From NCBI GenBank assembly GCA_027924585.1, contig BSBM01001929.1:1550001-1614000 (forward strand): DNA of 64,000 nt, given 5' to 3'. The DNA is from Larix kaempferi (Eukaryota; Streptophyta; Pinopsida; Pinales; Pinaceae). Under the pieces are notes generated by a model, which worked only from the letters and a program-made list of their open reading frames with translations, was not told where the DNA came from and searched no databases. A program made the position numbers and the translations under genes. Below are positions 34,464 through 46,665 of this stretch, one piece after another (positions within the stretch are counted from its first letter, which is position 1; every line of letters starts with the position of its first letter).

Positions 34464-35402
34464 TGTATTAGAGAAAACTCACTATGGCTTGGGAATACCA
34501 CAACAGATAGATGACTACCAGAAATCTACTCAATTCTCAAAACAATGCTATTATAAATGACAATGTTAAAATAATGGAGAAATGTAACCAACCTCGATCC
34601 AATGTTTGATGTAGAAGCCCGTTGGAGCTTTCAATCCGCGCACATCCAAGCACTTGTAATTTACAAATTAGTCTTGAAAACCAATATCTAACAAGTACAT
34701 GTGATATATAAATGACATTAACATTATCAATAACAATGGTCCATAATATCATAAGCAAATGTAACCCAATGTATAATAAATGACATTCACACCATGAATG
34801 GACGAGAATATGAGTATTTCTATTAATGAACAAGAAGAAGTACAAAGTGATACGACCTCTTGCCGGCAACCAATCTGAACCAAGATCTAGATCAATCCAC
34901 TTGTGCCTCCACCACTTCAATCCTCCATAAAGGAAAACTCAAACTAGCAAGGAGTTTGGAAGGTGAACATAACTAGTTCACATCTACAAGGATCAATAAG
35001 TGTAGACTCAAGATAGGGCAAAAATCCACTAGAGTGCCTTTACTATTCTCTTCTTCCTCCCGTCCATAAGCCATATGTGCTCAGTATATAGTCCTCTCAA
35101 AGGTAGGAGAAAGGACTCATCGAGATGTTACTTGGGCAGATGGAGAGCCAAAGGTCACCCAATGACCGCTTTTTGGGAGTAAAAAGTAATAAAATAGTGG
35201 TTTTTACGATTTTACTTGATACCCGCAGGCTATAGGGATGCAAGTCGCGAGTACGCATGCTATAGTGATGCAACATGCGGGTAGGAACAAAAATAGGATA
35301 AAATGGTATCACTGAAGGATGAAAATGGATCTGAGTCACTGAATTGGATCCTACAGGCCAAAGAATGCTGATGCTCACAGGGTGGAAGATTTCTGTGTAA
35401 CA
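34464..35402 (-). repeat. Element A 5' LTR
   Basis: Pairs with 8909-9847. The CpG-rich cluster at 35217-35283 (GCAAGTCGCGAGTACGCATGC) is slightly better preserved here than in the other LTR. Confidence 0.9.
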
Positions 35403-36495
35403 CTAGCCCTAGATCTTGGTTTGCTTCATTGTTTTGCAATGTGAAGCTTCAAAAGTTCACTTCAATTGTCTGAAAAAAAAATATTACTTGATTCTTCGAT
35501 TGAATTAGCTTCAAAGAATTAGTGCTAGTCGGATATTGGAGAGAGATTCAGTGGTTTTCTTCGATGGAATTCCAACCACATATTGGATTGACCGTAGCCA
35601 TAGATTTAACTTCAATGGTTCGCTTTAATGGAATTCTAGCCGAAGATTAGAGAGAGATTCAATGGTTCTCTTTAATGGATTTCTAGCCATTATAGATCAT
35701 ATTAATATATTTTTTGTTAACTTGACTCTTCAATTCGCTTCAAAGGATTAGCCGTAGCTAGAGATTGTGGTTTACTTCAATGGAATTCTAGCCATAGATC
35801 AACGAGAGCTTCGATGGTTCACTTCAATGGAATTCCAACCATAGAGCTTCAATGGTTCGCTATGATTGGAAACATAAAAGATACATGGTGTGTGGTGTGG
35901 CTATTATTATCAAAGGTTCTAAGTTACATAAGTGTAAGTTGGAACATTCATGAGTTTCTCTGGCTGGTACACTAATTGCAAATATAGTTGTTTTCCTTCG
36001 ATGACTTTGAATTGCAAACAAAATTAACCAACAATAATATGAAAATAAGTAAATAGTTTACCAAATGATTTAAAAACAAGGTTTACCAAAAACTTCCATC
36101 AAGTGGTAAATTAGGCCAAGGACTCCATGTTTCTCATATAGACATGTTAGCAAAGCTCAATGCATTGACTAATATCTAAACCGTCATTTGATATCATGTA
36201 GAGGCTGCCACCACTACCTTGCATGCCATAGGACCAACAACTTTGAATGCTAATTCCAATGGAATACTTTTACTACCAAGCCTAAGGACATGGTATATTC
36301 CATTGCTATTCCATCACGATGCTTAATATCAATGTCTCAATGCACATTAATATTGGTCCAAATATTGGGTAAAATGTTTCTCCCTATGGAATATTATATG
36401 CATGAATACATAATTCATGAAAGGGGACTATAAACACTACTTGGAGTGTTTTAAAATTACTTAAATTTGTTTTTAATGTCATATTTTTTTATCAA
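35403..36495. repeat. Degenerate TTCAATGGAATTCTAGCC repeats and unassigned sequence
   Basis: From about 35490 to 35870 the phrase CTTCAATGGAATTCTAGCCATAGAT recurs in imperfect form at least six times, with TTCAAAGGATTAGCCGTAGC variants. The left flank of A carries the same repeat. From 35870 to 36490 I see nothing identifiable. Confidence 0.6.
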
Positions 36496-36723
36496 AGAGG
36501 GGTTCATCAACTTCATATTCCTCTGTTAACACATTGGAAAAGACATATACATGATCATATTCGATACTTTGAGGAGATCCACTTTACACATGTTTCCAAG
36601 GATTTCAATGAGAAAGAAGACTTTCTTTCCAAAGTAGGCTTGTGTTTGGTGGAGGGATGGGAACATCTACATGGTTATCACCACCATATTCCTTTTGAAG
36701 ACCTCTATTTGCGGCTATATTGA
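36496..36723 (+). pseudogene. LINE-type RNase H C-terminal fragment
   Basis: The plus frame reads HIPLLTHWKRHIHDHIRYF, then FTHVSKDFNEKEDFLSKVG, ending in TGA at 36721. The H....N..AD.LSK-like block (here Asp of AD is ED) resembles the end of RVT_3-type RNase H domains found in plant L1-type LINEs and similar genes. Only about 75 codons remain. No RT is recognised nearby, so it is an isolated scrap and the assignment is moderate. Confidence 0.45.
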
Positions 36724-37082
36724 GCTTTTAGCTTTCAAGGGGTTCTATTGTCCTTATTTTGATTTTGTATTGTATATAGGTCTGGACAATATAGTAAGTA
36801 GTACTATCAGATCTTATTAGTGATGTCATGAACCATTCGCTTAGTGTTTTGGTTACCATTTTGGTATTATGTATATGTTCTCAGGATTATTGTTACAAAC
36901 AAGTGATCTCAGTTATTGTAGTTTCTTTGATTCATCTAATGAATAACAAGAAGCTTTTTTCTTCTAAAAATAAATATGCAACTTTGTTGCTATCTTCCTT
37001 GTTTTTGTTAGTGATAATAGATGAAGTAGTTTTCTAGTAGGGGGTTAGATCTGCAAATTATCAATCTATCTTACTAAGAAAT
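36724..37082. other. Unassigned spacer
   Basis: A 69-codon hydrophobic plus frame at 36828-37037 has no known motif. Nothing else is supported. Confidence 0.35.
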
Positions 37083-38876
37083 TGTGAGTTTCTATGTCAT
37101 CAAATGAAGAGATTATCACAAGTTTCTAAAGATATACATTCATTCATCAAAATTCATTAAGATCTAAAGCCATTTGAGAATTAAAATCATACATGATAAG
37201 CAAACTTCAAACTCTTAAACGGTAGAAACTTGAATCAATTCATATTAAAACAATGAAGAAGATACATAATTACCATGGATCATGGTGTGCATCCCTCTTC
37301 CATTTCCATGAGCTTTCCTTTCTCCACCCTTGCTTTTGAAGAAATTGAGTTTTTCCTCCTTCATAATCTCTCTAGCATGCCTTTGGTCTTCCTTTCTCCC
37401 TTTACAATGCCCCAAATTCCTTTCTTATATAGCATTGGGAAGTGTGCTCTCAAGTTTCTCTTTTCAATATGGGATTGCGCCTTTTCATTATTTTAGGTCA
37501 TTTTCACTCAAAAACCCACTTTTCCATAGTTTTTAGGATTTTTTGCACAACTTAGCATACTTTAGATACAATTAATGCACTTTAATGCATTCATCTTCAC
37601 TTTTTGATTGGTGTAACATAGTTTCGGACCTTTTATGAGCGTTTCAGTCACTGAACTTGACTTCTTTAGGTTCTTACTTTCTTCACCTAATCCTTCCATT
37701 TATAGGAGAAGTGATTAGATCATAGAGGATTTGTCTTTGAATGTACTTGTGTTATGTCTTCATGTTGCGGGCGCATAGTAAAAATGTGCTTCTTCTATCA
37801 CAAGACTAGGGGTGTTAATTTGATTGTTAACAGATGCCCTCTAATGTGTGAGGTCTGAAGCATAACTAAGGGCCAAAATACATTACTGAAATTTATACTC
37901 TGTATACTAATACTCTTTATACTGATACTCTTTATCGTTCAAAGCAAGGATGGGGAAAGGAAAAACTCACGGGCACAAGATTGAGGGTCACACCTGCAAA
38001 ACATAGCAATTTCTCAAATATATAATATCTTCCTAAGGTAGGCATACCCATGCTCAGCAGTAAACAAGCATGGCCATGAACAATACACAGTGGATCCATG
38101 TCAAAAGTAAATTTTTCATAAGTGTAAACATGCACTTTGATGAGTGCGAGAACATAGTTTTTATCGAACTTCTGACATGGTAGTCTAATATTGCGTAGCT
38201 TGGGCAGTGCATCGATGAGTGATACAACTATTTTTCCCAAGGTCTTCAAAACAAACTGACAATTTTGCGATTTTATATCATGCGAATAAGTGATCTTATG
38301 TCGAGCATAATAAAACACCATATGATTACCGGTCATTGATGTATACCGTTAACAGATGCGAAGAGACCCACCGATAATCATGATAGACTCTAAGGTACTG
38401 AGTACAAACTAGCATGTATGAATAGATGGTCTAAAGTCGAACACTTGTAGAATCAAAGAATCATGGGTCATTGATGTATACCCACTGTCATTTGCGAGGA
38501 AACCTACCACTAATGACCGCAAGATCCAAGGTACACTTGGGTTTCTAGATCCATGTCCTAGATGATGACTTGATGTCTATAGGAATAGATCCATCGGAAG
38601 GAGGGCAATGATGCATCCCACATCAACTGATACGAAACAAAGATCAATAGTCTGATATAATTTATTAGAACTGTAAGATCCAACACTGTATACTAACACA
38701 AGGAAGGCCGACATGATTGGTTCAGAATATTTGAGGAATGGCCGACACGGTTTGAACTTCCCTTGAACACATAACACGACGAAGAATGGACACTTGGAAA
38801 CATAGGAATTTGAGTAACCGACCTTAATGAAATATGCTAATTCCAAATGAATTAACGAAAGCTCCATTGGTGACGG
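37083..38876 (-). mobile_element. Element D: 3' LTR and 3' UTR of another Tat element
   Basis: At 37827/37828 the sequence GTTAACA/GATGCCCTCTAATGTGTGAGGTC reproduces the LTR-end plus PPT junction of A, B and C. The LTR therefore lies to the left (start approximate, perhaps TGTGAG at 37083) and the internal region to the right, on the minus strand. 38320-38610 matches the 3' UTR repeat units of A (ATTACCGGTCATTGATGTATACCG; GAGGAAACCTACCACTAATGACC). Element E interrupts it at 38877. Coding parts are not in the window. Confidence 0.7.
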
Positions 38877-40902
38877 TGTCATGTCCCAAATTTGGCATTG
38901 GGTCACAATGGCCTAATCACATTAGCCCTATTCATTAGAGTTTGTCAAATTGATGCTAAAGGTCAAATAATTGCCAAGGAGGAAAATTACTAGTTTCCTA
39001 GGTTTGGGGTGGAAGCTTTGGGATTTTGAATAATGGGGATAATAAATGATGTTTGAACATTAGAGTGGCATAAATATTTAATAAAGGATCTAAATAAATA
39101 TATACAAGTGAAAATCAAAGTGGCATTTGATCATGAAGACACATGGAGGAAGTGGGACCCACATATGGCTAGATTTCCCCACTACATTTGGCATCATTCT
39201 CTCACCAATTCGAATTCAAGGTGAATGGTAACATACTTGGGGGAGTCCAAAAGGTATTATTCATTGCATGACTCATCCAAGGTCGAAATATAGAGGAAGA
39301 GTAACTCCCATGGAAGAGGAAGAGGCAATTTGGAGCTAGTGAGACACTTGGGCTAGATTCCCTAGCTCTATGACAACAATGATGAAGATGCTATGACACC
39401 TATGACACAAATCAGACTTGAAGGCTGACATATGACATATATGACATGTCAGGGCTAAAAATAGACTCCAAGAGGGTGCTCAAGGGTGTTAGGGAAGCTA
39501 AGATGCTTCCACATGTGATTTGGTGGAAGTGGGAGACTAGGAATTGTTGTACAAGTGGCGTTCTTTGGAATCTCTTCCCAACTTGAGTTGGCATGAGTCT
39601 TTTGGAAGGAATTCGACCCATGGAGGACATTAGAAGTTTATAAATGTCAATAACAAAGAATGAAACCAGCTTTTGATCATTTGTGGAATTTGCAATTGCA
39701 TTTGTGAAGAGGGAGAGCTAGTGGATGACTAGTTTCTTGCCTTAGCCAATTTCGAGGGTGAAAGATTCCCATCCAAGTTGGCCATTGGAAAGGCCATTCA
39801 GACCTTTCATTTGGAGCTTTAATGGAGTATTTATTTGCAGGTGTAAGCTACAGGGCAGCTCATGGTTTCTTCTATTGCAGCTCGCTCCTTCAACCATTTC
39901 CAATTTTGATGGCATATTCTTGATCCTTGAGGGAGGGCGTTTTTGGTGAGATATTGTACTCTTTGGGGGAGATTCTAATGCCCCATTTATTTTTTAATAT
40001 GAATTAAATCCTCTTTTATTCATCTCCAAAAATTTTCAGGTCTAAATTCCAAGTAGAAATGTATAAATCTCATTTTTAATGGAAGAACAATGCCATTTCC
40101 CCACTACCTTGTTGTGAGCCAATGTATTGATGATGATTTCGAATGAATGGATGATTCTCTGATATATTTGTGATAAATATACTGCCATGTATGTCTTATA
40201 CAAGTTTCATGTACTGTACTTGAGCATTTGAAGCATTTTTACTCAGTTTAATTGCATTGGGAGAAGAAATAGTGCCATTTCCCCAAGGGTCGAATTGGGT
40301 ATTTTTGCAGTTGAATGGGAGAGGGTGAGAACAGTTGTAATAAACCATTAATGGTGCATATGAGACCTTAATAACATACTTAACACATTACATACCTCTG
40401 TTCATAAATTTGAGTGGATTTGGAGGCATTTGGGAAGCCATTTTCAGTACTTACCTTAGGGGGATTTGAACCCCAAATTACTAGTAAAATTGCATACTTG
40501 GTCCAGAATCTTAAGAGAGTTTGCAGAGGTCTTTTGGTGGCCATATGTTATCCCTGAACATCATATTCAATTCCTAATATCATTCATAAACCTTCCTTGA
40601 AGATTTGAAGGCATTTGGAGTCAATTTGAGACCTAGAGACCAATACTAGTCAAAGGGAAATCACTAGTAAAGTTACCTACATTGGCCAGAATTGAAAGAG
40701 TATTTGAAGAAGTGTTTTAAAGGTACAAAGGCATCCCTAAAACACATATTTATGTTTTAATATCATTCATATACCTTCTCAGAATATTTGGGATCATTTG
40801 GGGAAAATTTGAGACCTAGAGATCGAAACTAGTCAAAGGTCGAACCAAGGAAAAAAGTGGAAAATTGGGCATTTTAATAAAATTTCAAGAAGGGATATTA
40901 CA
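38877..40902 (+). repeat. Element E 5' LTR
   Basis: TG...CA ends; pairs with 43618-45643 with only scattered substitutions. Confidence 0.9.
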
Positions 40903-40903
40903 G

Positions 40904-40915
40904 TGGTATCAGAGC
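40904..40915 (+). other. Element E primer-binding site
   Basis: TGGTATCAGAGC, the canonical plant complement of the initiator methionine tRNA 3' end, one base after the LTR. Confidence 0.9.
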
Positions 40916-40968
40916 ATGGTCCTTGCACCTGTGTATTAGGTACATACATTCAATAATAATTGTCAGCC

Positions 40969-43734
40969 ATGTCTTACTATTATGATGAATCCTATGAGTA
41001 CAATTCTTATGAGGAATATGCAGATGCTTATGAGCAATATGAAGCAGAATGTGAATGGTATGAAGAAGAGGTGCCATCATGCAACACTTCTTACAATTTC
41101 AAGAGAAATGAAGATTATTCTTATGACTTTAAATCTGATGAATATGAGTGTGTCACACCAACCAAGGATAATTCTATGAGTGAGTTCCAAAGATGGAGAG
41201 CAAAATATAAAACATTGCCCCAACAATATCAAAAATATCAAGAATATCTTGCTTTTAGCAAAAATACACAAAATGCCATGTCTTTTGAGTACTATGCTGA
41301 ACATGTTTTTGAAAATAGGCCCAAAAATGAAGATGTGGAGTTAGTGAAGAAAGGTTTATGCCCTTCTTGTAAAAACCCTTGGAGCGAGTATCATATATGT
41401 GTGCATGAAATGATGTCCTCCTTGAGGAGAGCTTTTGAGATTTATTCAAGAAGGGATTCCAAATATACTGATCCTAAGGAAAACAAGGGGAAAAATGAAT
41501 CAGCTTGCTTGAAGGAGAAAAATGAAGAGGCATCACAAGAGCATGAAGAAGATTCTATTGAAAATATGGAAGATCATTTCGAGACACCTTCTAGCTTAGA
41601 CATGAACCAAAGAGCATCTACTGATGGATGCTTAAACTATGAAGGAGTACCTACTGATGGGTGCTCACACCTCTATGTTGGTGACATAGAGATCACTTTT
41701 GAAAGTGTTGCTGCAAGCCCAAGTTCCATTAAGCATGATAATCAAGACCTTGTAGCAGTTGAAGAAGAACCAAGATCAACTTCCCCATCACCACTTGAGC
41801 TTCATGAAGTTGGTCCAAGCAAAAATGAAGAAGATGAGGAGGTTCATTTGCAAGAGCCTCATTTTCTTGAAGGGTCCTTAAAGATGAATGAAAAGAAGAT
41901 CCAAGAGTCCCTCAGCATTCTCCATGACACTCAAGCATTGGTGTCAAATTCTTGTTGGAGAGCTACTTCATTGGAGGAAACATCCTTCATTGAATACATG
42001 GAGAAGATTCAAAGAGCAATGTGCAACATCAAAGGTAATTTCATGTCTTTGCTTTTTGATAGAAACCATTTGTTTGAGCTTAATGAGTTGTTACATGATG
42101 CATACTTGAAGAATAATGAGGATATTCATAAGCTCACAATTCAAAATGAGCAACTTCTTGAAAAGTTGCAAGATACTTGTTTTTCCTCCTATGTTTCAGA
42201 TTGTCAAATGGTAGATTATTTGGAGGATTCTCATGACATGGTGGATCATGAGAAATGTGGGAATTTGAATGTTCTTAATGTGTTTGAAGATGAACTTGAA
42301 GAGATCCAAACACTTGATGTGGTGGAAGAGGAACTTGAATTGTCTTTTGATGAAGGTTATGCAATTTTTAAAGAAGAGCATGATTCCTCTACATTGGAAC
42401 CAATCTATGACAAAGGTTTCCCACTTTTGAAGGAGCTGCATGATACTACCCACATGGCTACTTTCCATGATGAAAATTCTGCATTTTTTTATCATTTGGG
42501 TGAGTTAGTTCATTCTCCTACATCCTACAATTCCATGTTTTGCAGTATTAGTCTCAATGAAGTATGGGTGAAAGGGTTCTTTTTGATGGTGCCACATGAG
42601 GAGTATGGAACTCCTAGATTTACCTTTTATGATGACATGGTTGGAGCACATTCTTCTTCACATTTGAAGCAACATTATTTGTCACTTTATGATGATGCAA
42701 ATCTACATGGATGCACCTATGATATGCATTTGAGTCACTTGAAGACTCGTGGTTTTTCTTACTCAACACTTGATTCATTTGATGTTGGACGAACTTCATC
42801 CAACACTTGGGAGAATACATTTATGATTGGAGAACATTTTTGTTGCAAGACACATACTTTGTTATATCTTTATGACTCTCACATTCAGGGATGTATGGGT
42901 GAGACTTCTTTGAGTCATTTGAAGTCTCCTTGTTTTTTCTGCTCACTATTTGGTTCAGATTTTAGTGGAGATTCTTCATTCACTTCTTGGATGAAAGAAT
43001 ACATGGTTGAATATTTTGATGCATATCACATCCTTTTGGAGCAGCATTATAGGACATGGGATCCTCACCTATGTCATTGGAGCAGATTTGATTGGTCACT
43101 TGAAGCTTGTATGCACTTGGAAAATGGTGGTCTACTTGCTTGGAGGTATAAGCACTTTCATGACTCTTTGATGAAGCATATCCTTGATGTACATTTTCAT
43201 TATGTTGTTATGTACTTTGATGATATATATTTGGTACTCTTGATGTTTGGAAGGATGCATACAGGAAAATGGGATCCAGGAATCCTCTTAACTAATGGTG
43301 TGGGTTGGAGAGCACTCTTAATTATTGGGGTGCAATACAAGCAATGGGACCTTGGAATAATTTTTATCTCATTGGTTTCAAATTTTTTTTGGGGAAACAA
43401 GCAGTATGGGAGATGGATTTACCCACTTAATAAAGTGATTTTTATCATAGTAGTGCAGCAGCAAGCATGGTGGTTCCTCTTTAAAATCTTCATGGAAACT
43501 CAAAGACTCAAGGTTGGGCAATTCAATGGCAACTTCAAAGAATTATACAGAAAGCAGGTTCTTCAACACCCATGTTTAAAATTGCTTGAGGACAAGCAAT
43601 ATTGGGAAGGGAGGATTTGTCATGTCCCAAATTTGGCATTGGGTCACAATGGCCTAATCACATTAGCCCTATTCATTAGAGTTTGTCAAATTGATGCTAA
43701 AGGTCAAATAATTGCCAAGGAGGAAAATTACTAG
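40969..43734 (+). CDS. Large acidic protein of element E (921 aa, zinc-knuckle-like, RT-motif relic)
   Basis: Uninterrupted frame from ATG 40969 to TAG in the 3' LTR. An upstream TTG at 40960 is in frame but less likely as start. Residues 1-60 are Tyr/Glu-rich. A Cys/His block CPSCKNPWSEYHIC (C131, C134, H142, C144) matches the style of Ty3 gag knuckles (compare 143-370). Residues 200-480 are acidic and helix-prone. From about 540 to 680 a roughly 70-residue unit is imperfectly duplicated (LSHLKTRGFSY..., LSHLKSPCFFC...). Around codons 741-758 the text MKHILDVHFHYVVMYFDDI resembles the Ty3 RT catalytic segment (YFDD). No capsid domain was recognised. It probably serves as a gag-like or novel packaging protein, which is inference. 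Confidence 0.75.
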   Translation: MSYYYDESYEYNSYEEYADAYEQYEAECEWYEEEVPSCNTSYNFKRNEDYSYDFKSDEYECVTPTKDNSMSEFQRWRAKYKTLPQQYQKYQEYLAFSKNTQNAMSFEYYAEHVFENRPKNEDVELVKKGLCPSCKNPWSEYHICVHEMMSSLRRAFEIYSRRDSKYTDPKENKGKNESACLKEKNEEASQEHEEDSIENMEDHFETPSSLDMNQRASTDGCLNYEGVPTDGCSHLYVGDIEITFESVAASPSSIKHDNQDLVAVEEEPRSTSPSPLELHEVGPSKNEEDEEVHLQEPHFLEGSLKMNEKKIQESLSILHDTQALVSNSCWRATSLEETSFIEYMEKIQRAMCNIKGNFMSLLFDRNHLFELNELLHDAYLKNNEDIHKLTIQNEQLLEKLQDTCFSSYVSDCQMVDYLEDSHDMVDHEKCGNLNVLNVFEDELEEIQTLDVVEEELELSFDEGYAIFKEEHDSSTLEPIYDKGFPLLKELHDTTHMATFHDENSAFFYHLGELVHSPTSYNSMFCSISLNEVWVKGFFLMVPHEEYGTPRFTFYDDMVGAHSSSHLKQHYLSLYDDANLHGCTYDMHLSHLKTRGFSYSTLDSFDVGRTSSNTWENTFMIGEHFCCKTHTLLYLYDSHIQGCMGETSLSHLKSPCFFCSLFGSDFSGDSSFTSWMKEYMVEYFDAYHILLEQHYRTWDPHLCHWSRFDWSLEACMHLENGGLLAWRYKHFHDSLMKHILDVHFHYVVMYFDDIYLVLLMFGRMHTGKWDPGILLTNGVGWRALLIIGVQYKQWDLGIIFISLVSNFFWGNKQYGRWIYPLNKVIFIIVVQQQAWWFLFKIFMETQRLKVGQFNGNFKELYRKQVLQHPCLKLLEDKQYWEGRICHVPNLALGHNGLITLALFIRVCQIDAKGQIIAKEENY
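43604..43615 (+). other. Element E polypurine tract
   Basis: GGGAAGGGAGGA lies directly before the 3' LTR and inside the ORF. Confidence 0.8.
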
Positions 43735-45643
43735 TTTCCTAGGTTTGGGGTGGAAGCTTTGGGATTTGGAATAATGGGGATAATAAATGATGTTTGAACA
43801 TTAGAGTGGAATAAATATTTAATAAAGGATCTAAATAAATATATACAAGTGAAAATCAAAGTGGCATTTGATCATGAAGACACATGGAGGAAGTGGGACC
43901 CACATATGGCTAGATTTCCCCACTACATTTGGCATCATTCTCTCACCAATTCGAATTCAAGGTGAATGGTAACATACTTGGGGGAGTACAAAAGGTATTA
44001 TTCATTGCATGACTCATCCAAGGTCGAAATATAGAGGAAGAGTAACTCCCATGGAAGAGGAAGAGGCAATTTGGAGCTAGTGAGACACTTGGGCTAGATT
44101 CCCTAGCTCTATGACAACAATGATGAAGATGCTATGACACCTATGACACAAATCAGACCTGAAGGCTGACATATGACATATATGACATGTCAGGGCTAAA
44201 AATAGACTCCAAGAGGGCGCTCAAGGGTGTTAGGGAAGCTAAGATGCTTCCACATGTGATTTGGTGGAAGTGGGAGACTAGGAATTGTTGTACAAGTGGC
44301 GTTCTTTGGAATCTCTTCCCAACTTGAGTTGGCATGAGTCTTTTGGAAGGAATTCGACCCATGGAGGACATTAGAAGTTTATAAATGTCAATAACAAAGA
44401 ATTAAACCAGATTTTGATCATTTGTGGAATTTGCAATTGCATTTGTGAAGAGGGAGAGCTAGTGGATGACTAGTTTCTTGCCTTAGCCAATTTCGAGGGT
44501 GAAAGATTCCCATCCAAGTTGGCCATTGGAAAGGCCATTCAGACCTTTAATTTGGAGCTTTAATGGAGTCTTTATTTGCAGGTGTAAGCTACATGGCATC
44601 TCATGGTTTCTTCTATTGCAGCTCGCTCCTTCAACCATTTCCAATTTTGATGGCATATTCTTGATCCTTGAGGGAGGGCGTTTTTGGTGAGCTATTGTAC
44701 TATTTGGGGGAGCTTATAATGCCCCATTTATTTTTTAATATGAATTAAATCCTCTGTTATTCATCTCCAAAAAGTTTCAGGTCTAAATTCCAAGTAGAAA
44801 TGTATAAATCTCATTTTTAATGGAAGAACAATGCCATTTCCACACTACCTTGTTGTGAGCCAATGTATTGATGATGATTTCGAATGAATGGATGATTCTC
44901 TGATATATTTGTGATAAATATACTGCCATGGATGTCTTATACAAGTTTCATGTACTGTAATTGAGCATTTGAAGCATTTTTACTCAGTTTAATTGCATTG
45001 GGAGAAGAAATAGTGCCATTTCCCCAAGGGTCGAATTGGGGATTTTTGCAGTTGAATGGGAGAGGGTGAGAACAGTTGTAATAAACCATTAATGGTGCAT
45101 ATGAGACCTTAATAACATACTTAACACATTACATACCTCTGTTCATAAATTTGAGTGGGTTTGGAGGCATTTGGGAAGCCATTTTCAGTACTTACCTTAG
45201 GGGGATTTGAACCCCAAATTACTAGTAAAATTGCATACTTGGTCCAGAATCTTAAGAGAGTTTGCAGAGGTCTTTTGGTGGCCATATGTTATCCCTGAAC
45301 ATCATATTCAATTCCTAATATCATTCATAAACCTTCCTTGAAGATTTGAAGGCATTTGGAGTCAATTTGAGACCTAGAGACCAATACTAGTCAAAGGGAA
45401 ATCACTAGTAAAGTTACCTACATTGGCCAGAATTGAAAGAGTATTTGCAGAAGTGTTTTAAAGGTACAAAGGCATCCCTAAAACACATATTTATGTTTTA
45501 ATATCATTCATATACCTTCTCAGAAGATTTGGGATCATTTGGGGCAAATTTGAGACCTAGAGATCGAAACTAGTCAAAGGTCGAACCAAGGAAAAAAGTG
45601 GAAAATTGGGCATTTTAATAAAATTTCAAGAAGGGATATTACA
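43618..45643 (+). repeat. Element E 3' LTR
   Basis: Second copy of 38877-40902. The ORF reads into its first 117 bases. Confidence 0.9.
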
Positions 45644-45767
45644 GATGGGAAGGATGACCCATCGGTGGAGATACATTCAAAATACTAGTACAGTTTCCTA
45701 AGGCAAATGTAGATGGTGTACTAACAGCGGATACAATATTATGTGCCGTGTTCAAGGGAGACAAGGA
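45644..45767. other. Short segment between elements E and F
   Basis: Probably the continuation of the sequence that E entered (element D or its host). No domain is readable. Confidence 0.4.
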
Positions 45768-46492
45768 TGTAAAATTAGTCACAGCAGATCTAATGAACAA
45801 GTAAATCAATCACAACAGATGAATATAGAAAATATGGTGTAAAACTATGCAAAACATGCAGCAGTGCTCAATATCCCAGTAAGGGTGAATGATTACAATA
45901 AAATACAGTAACAATGACTGAGCAATTCGAATTGCCTAAGGAGGTCATTCGAATCACTGAATGGAGTATTTTGACTCCAACTAGGAGTCCTCATCATCAA
46001 TCGGTGGTGGTCATCAATGCACAAGAACCAGTCATCCAGGGGTCAATCTGAGTCTAAATGAGTGTAACATGTGTAACTGAAGTGTGTAGCACTGATATAG
46101 GGAAGTGGGATCAGTGGAGGGCGCATGGGAGGCTAACTGAAGTCAAAACAAGTCATCTAGTCAATCTGGAGGTCCAATGGAAGTGAAACAGTCAATCGAG
46201 AGTGAAACTAGCCTCAAATCAGGGAGAATCAGAGCTAACTGAGTGTAACTGAAGTGGAACTGCAGTGGTAGGTGAAGAAGTGCGCCCTTCTCTAGCAATA
46301 GGTGAGAAGAGGGCGCCTTCCTGACTAGGAGGGATAAAACTTTGAAGTAAGTGGCTCCCGGGTGCTAGAATAAGGTGGCTAAGGTGCTGGAGGCATCAAC
46401 CTGGTGACTAGGATGCATGCAAACCCTATAACTTGCATGCAAACCCTAATTGCATGAAAGATACTGAAAAAGAATATGTGGATATCCGAACA
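45768..46492 (-). repeat. Element F 3' LTR and adjacent PPT
   Basis: Starts TGTAAAATTAGTCAC and ends GATATCCGAACA. The next bases read on the minus strand give CTTGAGGGGGTG as the PPT (46493-46504). Confidence 0.85.
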
Positions 46493-46665
46493 CACCCCCT
46501 CAAGATAGACTATGATGTGCAAAAAATAATGTGGGGCCCTGGTAACTAAGACCAAAGGTCACCCCAATACAATAATCCAAAAAATGCTGAAAATAAACTA
46601 AGTGAGGAAAGAGGGAAAACCTAGTGGGAAGAAAGCCCCCCCTCAAGCTAAAGAATAATAATGGA

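Larger units (their letters stand above)
8909..35402 (-). mobile_element. Element A: Ty3/Tat-lineage LTR retrotransposon, with element C nested
   Basis: Two 939-bp LTRs (8909-9847 and 34464-35402) with TG...CA ends flank an internal region read on the minus strand. The PBS lies next to the right LTR and the PPT next to the left LTR. Coding order from the right is leader, gag, PR, RT, RNase H, INT, second RNase H. A convergent antisense gene precedes the PPT. Element C plus a partial copy (21394-33327) interrupts the leader, so A without it is about 14.6 kb. Target duplications GTAGC/CTAGC differ at one base. The archaeal-type second RNase H after INT is a hallmark of Tat-lineage elements. Many stops make it non-functional. 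Confidence 0.9.
38877..45643 (+). mobile_element. Element E: LTR element with 2-kb LTRs and a single large ORF
   Basis: LTRs 38877-40902 and 43618-45643 (2026 bp each) start TGTCATGTCCC and end GATATTACA, with near-identity between copies. The PBS TGGTATCAGAGC (initiator Met) follows the first. The flanking five bases, GACGG (38872-38876) and GATGG (45644-45648), are a one-mismatch target duplication. The 2.7-kb internal region encodes one protein and no recognisable protease, intact RT or integrase, so it is non-autonomous. Confidence 0.9.
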
